Source: Pratylenchus scribneri
Taxonomy: Eukaryota; Nematoda; Chromadorea; Rhabditida; Pratylenchidae
Direction: 5' to 3'
Assembly (NCBI GenBank): GCA_030063045.1
Contig: JAQSEB010000042.1
Location: 868,001 to 932,000 of the forward strand
DNA: 64,000 nt
The notes beneath the pieces are model-generated. The model did not search any database, was not told where the DNA came from, and saw only the letters and a list, made by a program, of their open reading frames with translations. Below, piece after piece: positions 55,996 through 63,924 of this stretch. Each line of letters begins with the position of its first letter. Position 1 is the first letter of the stretch. The translations under genes and the position numbers were made by a program.

Positions 55996-57321
55996 TTAAC
56001 CAAGTGTTGAATCAGAAACAATATGTCGATTGAAATCTATCATTATCATTTGGTCAAACTCTCCCATTACAATCATTTCCACCCCTCCATTGGGGATGGC
56101 ACTATTGAATTGCATTCGAATACTGGTTGTTCCACTTCGAAGAAGTTCAAAACCGCAGGAATCGTCTAAAGTGGATGTAAGGGGAATGACAAAGAAAGTC
56201 CATCCGTCTATGAATTTAGTTAGTGAAATATCGCATGACTTTTCTGAATTGGCCATTCCCATTGCCTCATACAAATCGACAAATGCCCGAATACAATGAC
56301 CATTTGTAAAATTGAGTTTATATGGAAAAACTGGATAGACATAACCACCGGCATGAACGCTAATATCTCGAATGTCAAATGGTTTGAAATTAAATGGGGA
56401 TTTTTTCACATCTCCATTAAATGCTGCATTTTCAACCAAGGCAATTGTTAATCTACGTGGAATTGTTGCACTGAATGCATTGTAGTCGATTTCAGTCCTT
56501 CCCGCAGATAAGAATGTGGATTTAATTTCCGTTTTCCTTACTGCATATGTCGCCGGTTTACCTTCCAATGTTTTGTAGATATTCATATTCAAAGATGGTT
56601 GCACCTCAACCATTTTAGCGTAAATTTTTACATCATGAAAATAGAGACGATAAGTATTTGCATCGTTCGCTTTCAATGTTTGTAAGAGGAAAGCATCTTT
56701 GGCTTTATAGATGGTAAATAAGAGATCTAAATTATTGAGAAGGAACAGCTCTTGATTTCCCAAATCGAAATCGAGTCGAGATAGAAATTGGGCCTTTCTA
56801 CTAAGAGTAAATCTATCAGAAATTGATATGAAACCGGTATCCGTTGCAGTATCATGTTTCTTAATTGGATAGTAGCCCATGGATGCCATAAAATTTTCTT
56901 TCACATTTTCTCCAAATGACAGCTGATTGGTGATATAGGCCCGATAGGGGTACAAGGTTCCACTGTCGTAAACTTCAGTGTTTCCCACTGAAACTTTGAG
57001 CTGTTGAACAAATGTTTGACCAATTCCTTGAATAGTTCCAACTGGTGTATCTGCTGCCGCCAGGGTAACCCAATTTCCTTCGGCATTTTTCTTTTCAACA
57101 GATAATTCAAGATACAAATAAATTCGTGAAAGATCTGTCCAGAGATTATCGCTAAACAAACGAAAGAGATAGGGTGAATCTTGTGTGATTGTGGCCAAGG
57201 GAAGTATTTCACGAAAATATGAACGGATTACCGATACATTTGTAGGTGGGACACTGAAAATATTTAGAGCGCTGCTTAGAGCCAGAGGACTGGCCTCACT
57301 AATTTTTTGAGGACAACTCAT
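55996..57321 (-). CDS. Major capsid protein (Polinton/adintovirus type)
   Basis: Single frame of 441 residues with no intron. Placed as the major capsid protein by its order in the cluster (after protease and pX-like gene), by length in the range of double-jelly-roll capsid proteins, and by sequence traits typical of nematode Maverick capsids: an N-terminal region ending in RSYFREILPL, many beta-strand-like alternations in two halves, TVSVGNTEVYDSGTLYPYRAY-type text near 110-130 and a C-terminal GVEMIVMGEFDQ. Its start codon overlaps the stop of the upstream gene by one base (TAATG). It would form the icosahedral shell. The assignment is by family knowledge; a structure prediction showing two jelly rolls would settle it. 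Confidence 0.75.
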   Translation of the reverse strand: MSCPQKISEASPLALSSALNIFSVPPTNVSVIRSYFREILPLATITQDSPYLFRLFSDNLWTDLSRIYLYLELSVEKKNAEGNWVTLAAADTPVGTIQGIGQTFVQQLKVSVGNTEVYDSGTLYPYRAYITNQLSFGENVKENFMASMGYYPIKKHDTATDTGFISISDRFTLSRKAQFLSRLDFDLGNQELFLLNNLDLLFTIYKAKDAFLLQTLKANDANTYRLYFHDVKIYAKMVEVQPSLNMNIYKTLEGKPATYAVRKTEIKSTFLSAGRTEIDYNAFSATIPRRLTIALVENAAFNGDVKKSPFNFKPFDIRDISVHAGGYVYPVFPYKLNFTNGHCIRAFVDLYEAMGMANSEKSCDISLTKFIDGWTFFVIPLTSTLDDSCGFELLRSGTTSIRMQFNSAIPNGGVEMIVMGEFDQMIMIDFNRHIVSDSTLG

Positions 57322-57827
57322 TAGTAAGTACCCAGTGCGTCAACTCGAAGTCGTTTTTGTTTTCTTCCTTTTCTTTTTTGGGGAAGTAAATTTTGAGGAC
57401 CAATGGTGGAACTTATCTTATTTATATTACTTTTACGATATCTCTTAAAATCGAAGCTACCGCCTTCACCCTTTTGCTTCTGTCGTTGTACATCCACATT
57501 ACGAGCGGCCTTTTCAAGAAGATTTTTTAAACCGGCTTTTCCCTCATTTACAAGAGATTCTTTCAAATCCTTTCCTGCTAAAACATTTGTTAAAACATTA
57601 TTTCCCGATTCCAATCCTTGACGACCTACTGCCGCACCGATTTCCTTTCCAATTGGAATTAGATATCGCATCATGAAACTTCTCAACACGGAACCAATAC
57701 CCCCGCCTCGTTGATAGGGATATCCTTTGAAAACAGCATAGGCTGCACCTCCAAACTGGATTGTCGATTCCCCGCCACCTCCAGATGTGGACCAATCGAC
57801 TTTTAATGGATCAAAATCAACGTGCAT
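57321..57827 (-). CDS. pX/pVI-like basic capsid-interior protein
   Basis: 168 residues. Gly-rich start with YPYQRGGGIGSVLRSF, then an amphipathic alanine/leucine-rich stretch (GRQGLESGNNVLTNVLAGKDLKES) and a strongly basic tail (KRKGRKQKRLR). The RG-G(I/L)GS(V/I) and AVGRQGL...NVL.G motifs recur in Maverick and adintovirus proteins compared with adenovirus pVI/pX, which condense DNA or disrupt membranes at entry. First gene of a pair with the major capsid gene. The 3' base of its stop is the first base of the capsid ATG. Confidence 0.65.
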   Translation of the reverse strand: MHVDFDPLKVDWSTSGGGGESTIQFGGAAYAVFKGYPYQRGGGIGSVLRSFMMRYLIPIGKEIGAAVGRQGLESGNNVLTNVLAGKDLKESLVNEGKAGLKNLLEKAARNVDVQRQKQKGEGGSFDFKRYRKSNINKISSTIGPQNLLPQKRKGRKQKRLRVDALGTY

Positions 57828-57860
57828 TTTGAATTCGTGAAATATTTTTACAAATTTGAG

Positions 57861-57869
57861 TTATTTATA
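57861..57869 (-). promoter_or_regulatory. TATA box, unit D
   Basis: TATAAATAA on the minus strand, 33 bases upstream of the ATG at 57827. It lies within the end of the protease ORF. Confidence 0.6.
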
Positions 57870-58326
57870 CATTTGTAAATATTCGCTTACGAATAAAAAT
57901 ATTGACAAGATTATCCGGGGAGGATTGAAGTGTGGATAAACGGCGACAAATTTCAACAAATCCAAAGCCTCGACATCGATTATAGAGGAAGTAGATGACA
58001 TGTTTCCCGCAATTTTTTGCCCGAATTGATTGCATTGCTCTTCGATTGAATTTGACGTGTTTGAAGCGATCGAGGAAGAGACAAATTTCCGGATTTGGCG
58101 GAGGCCACATTCCAAGTGAATCATAATATTCAATTTGATTCCGTCTTGGGGAAAACATTGCCACCCAATGTGAGCCGGCCATAGAGCTTGGATCCATATT
58201 CACAACGATACACCAAGGCCATCCGATTAAGTTATTTGGTATCTGATCACTGGCGAAGCAACCTCGAAAGAAATTCCTTGTCGCAAAATTTCTCCGGAGA
58301 ATTTTATTAATTTGTAGAGTGTTCAT
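57865..58326 (-). CDS. Adenain-type cysteine protease
   Basis: 153 residues. Catalytic layout of adenovirus-type (C5/ULP-fold) maturation proteases: GSHWVAMF (His), EYYDSLG (Asp), a conserved Gln-like region, and NCGKHVIYFLYNR (Cys). The order His-Asp-Cys and length match Polinton proteases, which cleave capsid precursors. Starts two bases after the stop of the minor capsid gene, so the two probably share a transcript. All catalytic residues visible; expected active. Confidence 0.85.
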   Translation of the reverse strand: MNTLQINKILRRNFATRNFFRGCFASDQIPNNLIGWPWCIVVNMDPSSMAGSHWVAMFSPRRNQIEYYDSLGMWPPPNPEICLFLDRFKHVKFNRRAMQSIRAKNCGKHVIYFLYNRCRGFGFVEICRRLSTLQSSPDNLVNIFIRKRIFTNV

Positions 58327-58328
58327 TT

Positions 58329-59429
58329 TTAGAAATAGGCTGCCTTTTTAAAATGTAAAGTTAAACAGCAAGTTCCATATTGGAAGGGCATGAGAGCGCC
58401 ACTTGTGGAACGAATTTCAATAAAAATTTCCGCGATCTCCTTTACCAACAATTTATGATATTGGATAGACATGAATTGTTCTTCAATTATTTCATCTTCC
58501 TTTCCCCGAATTGTGACAATTCTGAGCAATGGAGCTGTAACATCTCCAAACATCATTGGTTCAATTAGACCGGGTGCATAAACATGGAAAGAGGAGACAC
58601 CTCCACGCATATCGGGCATAAATTTTGCAACTGTTGTTTCTGTCAATTTTAATTGATCAAAACCTAGGATATAGGCCAGTTGTTCGCTCAATTCCACTTC
58701 TTTTACAAATCCCTGATCAATGTGAATGGTGAAACGATTTTTGGTGGAATCAAATGTCAAACGACATGTAAAATTCACATTTCTATAGGCATGAACCCAT
58801 GCTTCTAAACCTTTATCTTTTGTTTCATCAAAAATTTTTCGATCCTCATCATCTAATTGGGCCAGGCCTTCATTCAAAAATTGGTTGTATAATTCTTCTT
58901 CGCTAGGAATTGGTATGAGCGGATCCTTCAAACCGGATTCAGCTGCTGCTCTTTGGTGTCTTTCGGAAGTTTCCTCCATGTCGCCCACATCCTCTATATT
59001 GGATGCAACCGCTGCTGCAATACCTTCTCTTTCCTTTGTCAAACGATCATGTTCAGCTTTGGCTTTATCCCTAGCCTTTCTCGAAACATCTATTAAACTC
59101 AATTGGGCTGTTCGAACACCTTTTGCCAAATCTTCACTTCCCTCCCGAAGTGCCTTACGGAGAGTATCGGCCAATTCTTGGGGAGATTTGAAACTGCTGG
59201 ACGGAATTGTTAGTTGAATTCGTTCACCAGTTTTCCAGACAATATTGACATATTGGGCAGATGTTGTTCCCAGGGAAGGCCACGAATGTGGATAAACCAT
59301 AACAGCCAAACCCACATACCAATCAGATGTAAATTGTAATTTTCGAGGCAGTCGTACACGGAATGAATTAGTTCGATTTCCCTCAATAATTGTATTTGAA
59401 GATAAAATTACATAAAATGATGAAGACAT
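58329..59429 (-). CDS. Minor capsid (penton-like) protein
   Basis: 366 residues. The N-terminus has the recurrent Maverick pattern: short SSNTIIEGNRTNSFRVRLP, then TSDWYVGLAVMVYPHSWPS, as in penton/minor capsid proteins of these elements. The middle (about 105-200) is a charged, coiled-coil-like insertion (RKARDKAKAEHDRLTKERE) and the C-terminal third returns to beta-rich sequence. Expected to sit at the five-fold vertices. First gene of a pair with the protease; TATAAATAA 31 bases upstream. Confidence 0.75.
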   Translation of the reverse strand: MSSSFYVILSSNTIIEGNRTNSFRVRLPRKLQFTSDWYVGLAVMVYPHSWPSLGTTSAQYVNIVWKTGERIQLTIPSSSFKSPQELADTLRKALREGSEDLAKGVRTAQLSLIDVSRKARDKAKAEHDRLTKEREGIAAAVASNIEDVGDMEETSERHQRAAAESGLKDPLIPIPSEEELYNQFLNEGLAQLDDEDRKIFDETKDKGLEAWVHAYRNVNFTCRLTFDSTKNRFTIHIDQGFVKEVELSEQLAYILGFDQLKLTETTVAKFMPDMRGGVSSFHVYAPGLIEPMMFGDVTAPLLRIVTIRGKEDEIIEEQFMSIQYHKLLVKEIAEIFIEIRSTSGALMPFQYGTCCLTLHFKKAAYF

Positions 59430-59460
59430 TTTTTTTTGTTAAAAATTAAAAAATGCCAAA

Positions 59461-59469
59461 TTATTTATA
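59461..59469 (-). promoter_or_regulatory. TATA box, unit C
   Basis: TATAAATAA on the minus strand, 31 bases upstream of the ATG at 59429, overlapping the stop region of the integrase. Confidence 0.6.
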
Positions 59470-60579
59470 TTTTATTGAACTTGTAGGAATCCAGCTGTTA
59501 TATTCATTTCCATAACCTTTCCATTTTACAAGAATATATTCACGACCTTCCCTTTTTTGTCTCTTCAATACACGTTCGATATCATATAGTCCTTCTTTTG
59601 ATTCATCAAGAACCCGGGAAAGGTCATAGGAATAAAACCATCCTTTGATTTCCTCTCCCTTTTCATCTCTTAAGCGATAGGTCACAGGTTGATATGGAGC
59701 CGAATCTCTCACTTTATCAATGATGAATATTTCACCAGTGAAATTTGGTAAATAACCCTTCTGGAATACATGTTTATATTTTTCGATTCGAACTCGATCG
59801 CCAACTTTAAATTTACTCCCTCTCTTATGTTTCCCCTCTTCTATAAGTGCCTTCTCTTTTAGTCTTTTCCTTAACTCCTCGGCATTACGGAAATTCACAT
59901 CGCAAGGACGCATTCCAAAAATACTAGAATTTGGTGAACGGTTAAGAGCGTTGGCAATTTGTTGAATAACATCTACCCATCTCTGGGTGCCCCGTTCCGT
60001 AAAAAGACGATACAACCTCTCTTTGATAGATCGATTCGCTCTTTCAGCCATTCCTGCATGGAATTGAGGTGAAGTGTACATTGAAAAATGTTCCATCTCT
60101 TTACTCTTGAAATAGTTTTGTACAGGACGTGCATGAAATTCTAATCCAGCATCTGTGAGCAATTTCCAAGGAATGAATTTGACTCTTTTGAATAAACGTT
60201 CAAATGCATCAATCATATTTTGTGAATGTTTACTTTTGACCGGTTCAACAAAAATCATCCGACTCAAAATGTCGATACAAACGAGAAAATATTTGAAACC
60301 ATCATTTACTCGAGACAGCTTGTCCATTACAGCCAAATCGGCCTGCCATTCGGTATGTAATCCAGGTGCAAAGGTGCGTAAACGTGGATAACGGCGAACG
60401 ACTTGTCGATGTAGGGTGTAGGTGTTTTGTCGAGCCAAATAGTCACGAACCTCCCGTCTTGTGATTTTTTTGTCAACTTTTTTGGCAGCTCGTAACAAAG
60501 GCTCAAGACTAGTGAAACATGCTTCGGAATGTACATCTTTATAGAGATGGTCAAGAAGTTTTTCTCTTTTCAAGTCCAT
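59461..60579 (-). CDS. Retroviral-type integrase with C-terminal chromodomain
   Basis: 372 residues. N-terminal helical/zinc-like region, then the rve catalytic core: first Asp in EWQADLAVMD, second in LLTDAGLEFH, and the Glu in GMAERANRSIKERLYR, giving the D,D,E triad. After an SH3-like part (KVGDRVRIEKYKH) comes a chromodomain (YDIERVLKRQ ... EYILVKWKGYG). This is the Polinton/Maverick integrase plan; chromodomains direct insertion towards methylated histones. Its start overlaps the end of the upstream 234-residue gene by 10 bases. No stop or frameshift, so it appears intact. Confidence 0.92.
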   Translation of the reverse strand: MDLKREKLLDHLYKDVHSEACFTSLEPLLRAAKKVDKKITRREVRDYLARQNTYTLHRQVVRRYPRLRTFAPGLHTEWQADLAVMDKLSRVNDGFKYFLVCIDILSRMIFVEPVKSKHSQNMIDAFERLFKRVKFIPWKLLTDAGLEFHARPVQNYFKSKEMEHFSMYTSPQFHAGMAERANRSIKERLYRLFTERGTQRWVDVIQQIANALNRSPNSSIFGMRPCDVNFRNAEELRKRLKEKALIEEGKHKRGSKFKVGDRVRIEKYKHVFQKGYLPNFTGEIFIIDKVRDSAPYQPVTYRLRDEKGEEIKGWFYSYDLSRVLDESKEGLYDIERVLKRQKREGREYILVKWKGYGNEYNSWIPTSSIKYK

Positions 60580-61274
60580 AGTATTGGTTTAAAATGAAAT
60601 GCTTTCATTTCCCTTTCTTTATTTATTTTCATTATCGGACCTCTGCCAGATTGGCCACCATCCGAAAGCATAGATTTTAATTGTGGAAATTTATCTTCAA
60701 TTCGCTTAACCAATTCGTTATAGCCAACTGGTAGCGGTGCTCGCCGAATTCCACCATTTCGATACAAATGGTCCAAAATGACAGCTACATTACTAGTTTT
60801 CAATGGATCATTACCCCCAATTGTTTTCAAGACTTGATCTTCTCTGGTCACACCGAGAGTGGCAGCATTTTTACGAACAAACTGATATGCATTTTGTACC
60901 ACACTAGCACCCTTTTCTATTTCCCTTTCTTCAGGTATGGGGGTTTTAACTTTTAATTTACCCCTCTTTTTTCCTTTTGAAGAAATTTTTTGAACAATTT
61001 TCACATTCTCAGTCGGTTTCGGTAAAGCATCCGCTATATCTTTGATATTTTTCAATTGTACATTTACTGATTCTTCCTCTCGTTCTCGAGTGAGTTTATT
61101 GTAACGCTTAAATTCTTGTTCATATTTTGCAACTTGCTCATCCCCTTTCCCCTCATTGGAAATTTTTTGCATTTTTGAGCGGACATGGCCAATAGCACTT
61201 CCATCGCTGGAAGGATTCATCATGCTCATGTAGAGCTCTTCTGGTACGAGAAACAAACGATTTATTCGTTGCAT
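60570..61274 (-). CDS. Unnamed Polinton protein, 234 residues
   Basis: Highly charged protein: N-terminal RINRLFLVPEELYMSMM, a Lys/Glu-rich middle with a possible coiled coil (about 45-75), and a C-terminal part with NDPLKTSNVAVILDHLYRNGG. Similar charged ORFs with a 'PL-x-SNV-x3-LDHL' ending recur in animal Mavericks; function unknown, perhaps virion-associated. First gene of a pair with the integrase; CATAAATA about 28 bases upstream. Confidence 0.6.
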   Translation of the reverse strand: MQRINRLFLVPEELYMSMMNPSSDGSAIGHVRSKMQKISNEGKGDEQVAKYEQEFKRYNKLTREREEESVNVQLKNIKDIADALPKPTENVKIVQKISSKGKKRGKLKVKTPIPEEREIEKGASVVQNAYQFVRKNAATLGVTREDQVLKTIGGNDPLKTSNVAVILDHLYRNGGIRRAPLPVGYNELVKRIEDKFPQLKSMLSDGGQSGRGPIMKINKEREMKAFHFKPILWT

Positions 61275-61302
61275 TTTTCTTTTTTTTCCAAATCAAATTG
61301 GA

Positions 61303-61310
61303 TATTTATG
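61303..61310 (-). promoter_or_regulatory. TATA-like box, unit B
   Basis: CATAAATA on the minus strand, 28 bases upstream of the ATG at 61274; one base off the TATAAATA found at the other units. Confidence 0.45.
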
Positions 61311-61677
61311 TATTTTTATTTATTAAATTTGATAAAAGTGGTACCAAAACACTAGCCAATACCCCGGCAATCGCGGGTAATCCATCTCCTTTTTGCGGAG
61401 TTAAAATGCATTTTGCCGAATTAGCAGTTCGACATCTTGCTAAACGTCGGAATTGTAAGGCATGTTTGGAGAGTCGTTGATGATTCCTCTTGTTCAAGGG
61501 GAGACGTCCTTGAAGAACGTTGAAACAAATTTCAACAAAACTAAGTAATTCATCATCCGAAGCATTTGTAATTAACTCTCTTATCCCTTGTTGTGACCTT
61601 CTCTTTTCATGTACATTTTGAATGAAAGAGAGATTTCGAGTGATATTATCACTGAAATTTGGCGTTTTTTTACTCAT
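61306..61677 (-). CDS. Conserved small Polinton ORF with hydrophobic end
   Basis: 123 residues: helical, basic first part; ITNASDDELLSFVEICFNVLQGRLPL in the middle; RRLARCRTANSAKC; and a hydrophobic C-terminus (LPAIAGVLASVLVPLLSNLI). The 'ATDEQLxxxxEIxxNxLxGxxPL' pattern with a Gly-rich hydrophobic end is met again and again in Maverick/adintovirus and adomavirus small ORFs of unknown role. Its ATG overlaps the ATPase stop (ATGA). Confidence 0.6.
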   Translation of the reverse strand: MSKKTPNFSDNITRNLSFIQNVHEKRRSQQGIRELITNASDDELLSFVEICFNVLQGRLPLNKRNHQRLSKHALQFRRLARCRTANSAKCILTPQKGDGLPAIAGVLASVLVPLLSNLINKNT

Positions 61678-62375
61678 TTTGGCAAATAAACAATGGTTTT
61701 TTCTCCTTCACTCGGGTATATATTTGTTCTGAGACGTAGAATTGATGGAGTGGAAGGATGCAAATCTATGAGAAGATAGCCATAATTCTCTCGTGTTGCA
61801 TCCGTATATGCATCGAGTAGAAGCCAAACACGTCCGGGAAATAATTGTGTGGCAAGATTTCTAATTTGTAAAGCACCTGCCGGATTTTTCATTAGAACAA
61901 TATAGTGTGAATTGTTACGAGCAATTTTTAATTGTGGCGTGAACAAATGTTGTGTGACCAATATGACACTGGTTCGCCAATTGTGGGATCCACGAGTGAA
62001 GAGAATATTTAGAAATTGTCCATCCATTCCTACCATCAAATCATCTAAAACGACGAGCAAACGACCACTACATTCATGTGCAATTTTTCGAATGTAATTT
62101 CCTTCGGGTAGACCGGAATGAACAATTGTTTTCAGACCACCAATTGTACCGCGTCTTTGAAGACTCAAAACATTGGGGTTCAGCTCGCCATAGCAGTATA
62201 AAAGGCGCTCGATTCCATCTCCATCTACCAGTTGATCGACATTTTCCAAAAATCTCTTAACCCATTCACTTTTTCCACTTCCCGTACTCCCTGAGACACA
62301 CATGGTGAATGGATGATGAAATTTTATTTCATCCTCATTAATAATACTGCCAGAGTCCTCCATTATTTTTTCCAT
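61674..62375 (-). CDS. FtsK/HerA-type genome-packaging ATPase
   Basis: 233 residues. Walker A SGSTGSGKSEW near 30-40, Walker B RLLVVLDDLM near 105-114, then LVTQHLF with the sensor-like Gln and NNSHYIVLMKNPAG downstream, the pattern of poxvirus A32-like packaging ATPases found in Polintons. It would pump element DNA into capsids. First gene of the minus-strand cluster, divergent from the PAZ gene, with only 68 bases between the two start codons. Confidence 0.9.
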   Translation of the reverse strand: MEKIMEDSGSIINEDEIKFHHPFTMCVSGSTGSGKSEWVKRFLENVDQLVDGDGIERLLYCYGELNPNVLSLQRRGTIGGLKTIVHSGLPEGNYIRKIAHECSGRLLVVLDDLMVGMDGQFLNILFTRGSHNWRTSVILVTQHLFTPQLKIARNNSHYIVLMKNPAGALQIRNLATQLFPGRVWLLLDAYTDATRENYGYLLIDLHPSTPSILRLRTNIYPSEGEKTIVYLPK

Positions 62376-62390
62376 TTCTGACTTTCAAAT

Positions 62391-62429
62391 TAATATATAT
62401 ATAAACTTTTCCTTAACAGATTATAAAAG
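62391..62429. promoter_or_regulatory. Bidirectional promoter region of ATPase and PAZ genes
   Basis: A TATATATATAAA run (62393-62404) lies about 18-27 bases before the ATPase ATG (minus) and 40-51 before the PAZ ATG (plus). A second TATAAAAG (62422-62429) is 15 bases from the PAZ ATG, too near to be its own TATA box unless the true start is further in. Confidence 0.5.
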
Positions 62430-62443
62430 AATAAAAGCTAAAT

Positions 62444-63253
62444 ATGGAATTCGTTTCCGCTGTTGACTGGCTTTTAGAAAATCCCAAGGAGGAGGAGGTA
62501 ATTTAATTCTTTTTCCCTTCAATATTTTTTTAATTATTTTAGGAGAAAATCGAATCAACAACACAAGAACAACAACAAAAATTGGAGGAATCATCAACCG
62601 CCATCGAGGAAAATTTGGCCAATGACATTGGAGCTCTTCAAATCATCGAGGAGCAGGAACGCATTCTCAAAATAATTGAGGAGAAGGACAACATCGACGC
62701 CATTGAGCCGCTGAAATTGAACCAAGAAGAAATGAAAAAGATGAAGAAAGAGGAGGAGGATGGCCCAATCATCGAAATGGACGATGAAGAAGAAAAGGAG
62801 AATACCCCACCAAAATTGTGCAAATGTGAACAGGCCATCCCACTGATTGATTATCTCTGCGACAAGTACCATTGTTCGACTCGTGAATTGCAAGTCATGC
62901 TGACCAACATTGAGGCCCGTCGTGAGATTATCCATCATCTCCGCTATGGAGTCTATCTCCGTACTTGCCACATTCGTCCAGGCCATCGAAATTTCCCGGT
63001 TCGTTGCAACGATTTGAGCACCCAATCGGCTGCGGATGTTCAGGCCCTTGGTGGCTATTTGGATGTCAAGGTAAGCGTGTGAGAATTTCTAATTTTTATC
63101 AATTTCAAACAGGTCCGCGCCTACTACTACATCAAGCATCGCGTCAAGCTGCTCTACCCATACATGCCATGCATCATTCAATTTGGAGGTGGCCGTCATC
63201 GCTCATATTTCCCCCTTGAAGTGCTCGTGGTAGTTGCCCAGCAGAAAAAGTGA
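62444..63253 (+). CDS. Stand-alone Argonaute-type PAZ-domain protein
   Basis: Three exons, 62444-62497, 62543-63070 and 63113-63253, in phase 0; 240 residues. Residues 1-110 are acidic (Glu/Gln-rich, EEQERILKIIEEK). From about 115 on the sequence follows an Argonaute PAZ domain block by block: QAIPLIDYLCDKY (the 'P-x-I-x-F-M-x-E' entry), the REIIHHLRYGVYL strand, an HIRPGHRNFPVRC strand, and in exon 3 an aromatic pair, LLYPYMPC and a YFPLEV end, where Argonautes have 'LKYPxLPC' and 'YLPLEV'. The N, MID and PIWI domains are absent, so there is no slicer. PAZ domains hold 3' ends of small RNAs. It lies between viral genes, upstream of a TBP and a TK on the same strand. A small-RNA-binding, possibly RNAi-interfering role is inference. 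Confidence 0.8.
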
Positions 63254-63332
63254 ACAAAGAAGAAAAAACGACAAATGAATAACAGAATAACACAACTTTT
63301 TTAGCAAAGATTATTTTTCACAAAGATAAAAA

Positions 63333-63908
63333 ATGTTAACAATTCAAAATTCCTCTGCTACTTTCAAATTACTTCCAAATTTGGAATCATTTTCGAGAGA
63401 ACAATTCTTGAATATTGCTCGAAATTCAATATGTACCGAGTATGAGCCAAAACGTTTTCATGCAATCATTATGCGTCTTCGTCTGACAACAAAATCGGGG
63501 AAAAAGAAAACATTGGCCGCTCTTGTATTCCAAAGTGCTAAAGTCGTCCTAACCGGTGTTCCACATCCCCAATTGGTTTCAAAAATGGCAAAAAAAGTGG
63601 TTCGTCATCTACAATGTCCAAAATTGGGAATTTATGGATTGATGGTTACAAATGTTGTTGGCTCCTATCGACATCCTCAACGGATTGCAATTGAGAAAAT
63701 GTACGCAGAAATGAGAGAACGATTTGGAAGAAAATCCGCTCAATATGATCCAACAATTTTTCCTGCACTTCGAATAAAATTGGATGGTGCCTCTGCGTTG
63801 GTGTATATAAGTGGAAGAACAATTGTGACAGGCATTCGCCAAACCGATCAACTTTTTCACTTTTTTTCACATACCCTCTTACCATTGTTAAACGAATTTC
63901 CTAGATAA
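63333..63908 (+). CDS. TATA-binding-protein homologue
   Basis: 191 residues, intronless, length of a TBP core. Two direct repeats: the first has EYEPKRFHAIIMRL, LAALVFQSAKVVLTG; the second has YDPTIFPALRIKL, SALVYISGRTIVTGI. These match the pseudo-symmetric saddle of TBP, including three of the four DNA-kinking aromatic positions as Phe and the fourth as Tyr. The first repeat is extended by a basic TTKSGKKK loop not usual in host TBPs. Divergent TBPs are encoded by several large DNA viruses to steer transcription of their own genes; such a role here is suggested by the TATA boxes of the minus-strand units. 79 bases after the PAZ stop. Confidence 0.88.
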   Translation: MLTIQNSSATFKLLPNLESFSREQFLNIARNSICTEYEPKRFHAIIMRLRLTTKSGKKKTLAALVFQSAKVVLTGVPHPQLVSKMAKKVVRHLQCPKLGIYGLMVTNVVGSYRHPQRIAIEKMYAEMRERFGRKSAQYDPTIFPALRIKLDGASALVYISGRTIVTGIRQTDQLFHFFSHTLLPLLNEFPR

Positions 63909-63924
63909 AATTTTTTTTTTGAAA

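Noticed and set aside
58380..59217. Plus-strand ORFs inside the minor capsid gene
   Set aside because: Shadow frames of a long real gene; no start context or homology.
62594..63025. Minus-strand 143-residue ORF opposite the PAZ gene
   Set aside because: Antisense shadow of the Glu-rich exon (reads as Leu/Phe-rich); the PAZ reading explains the region.
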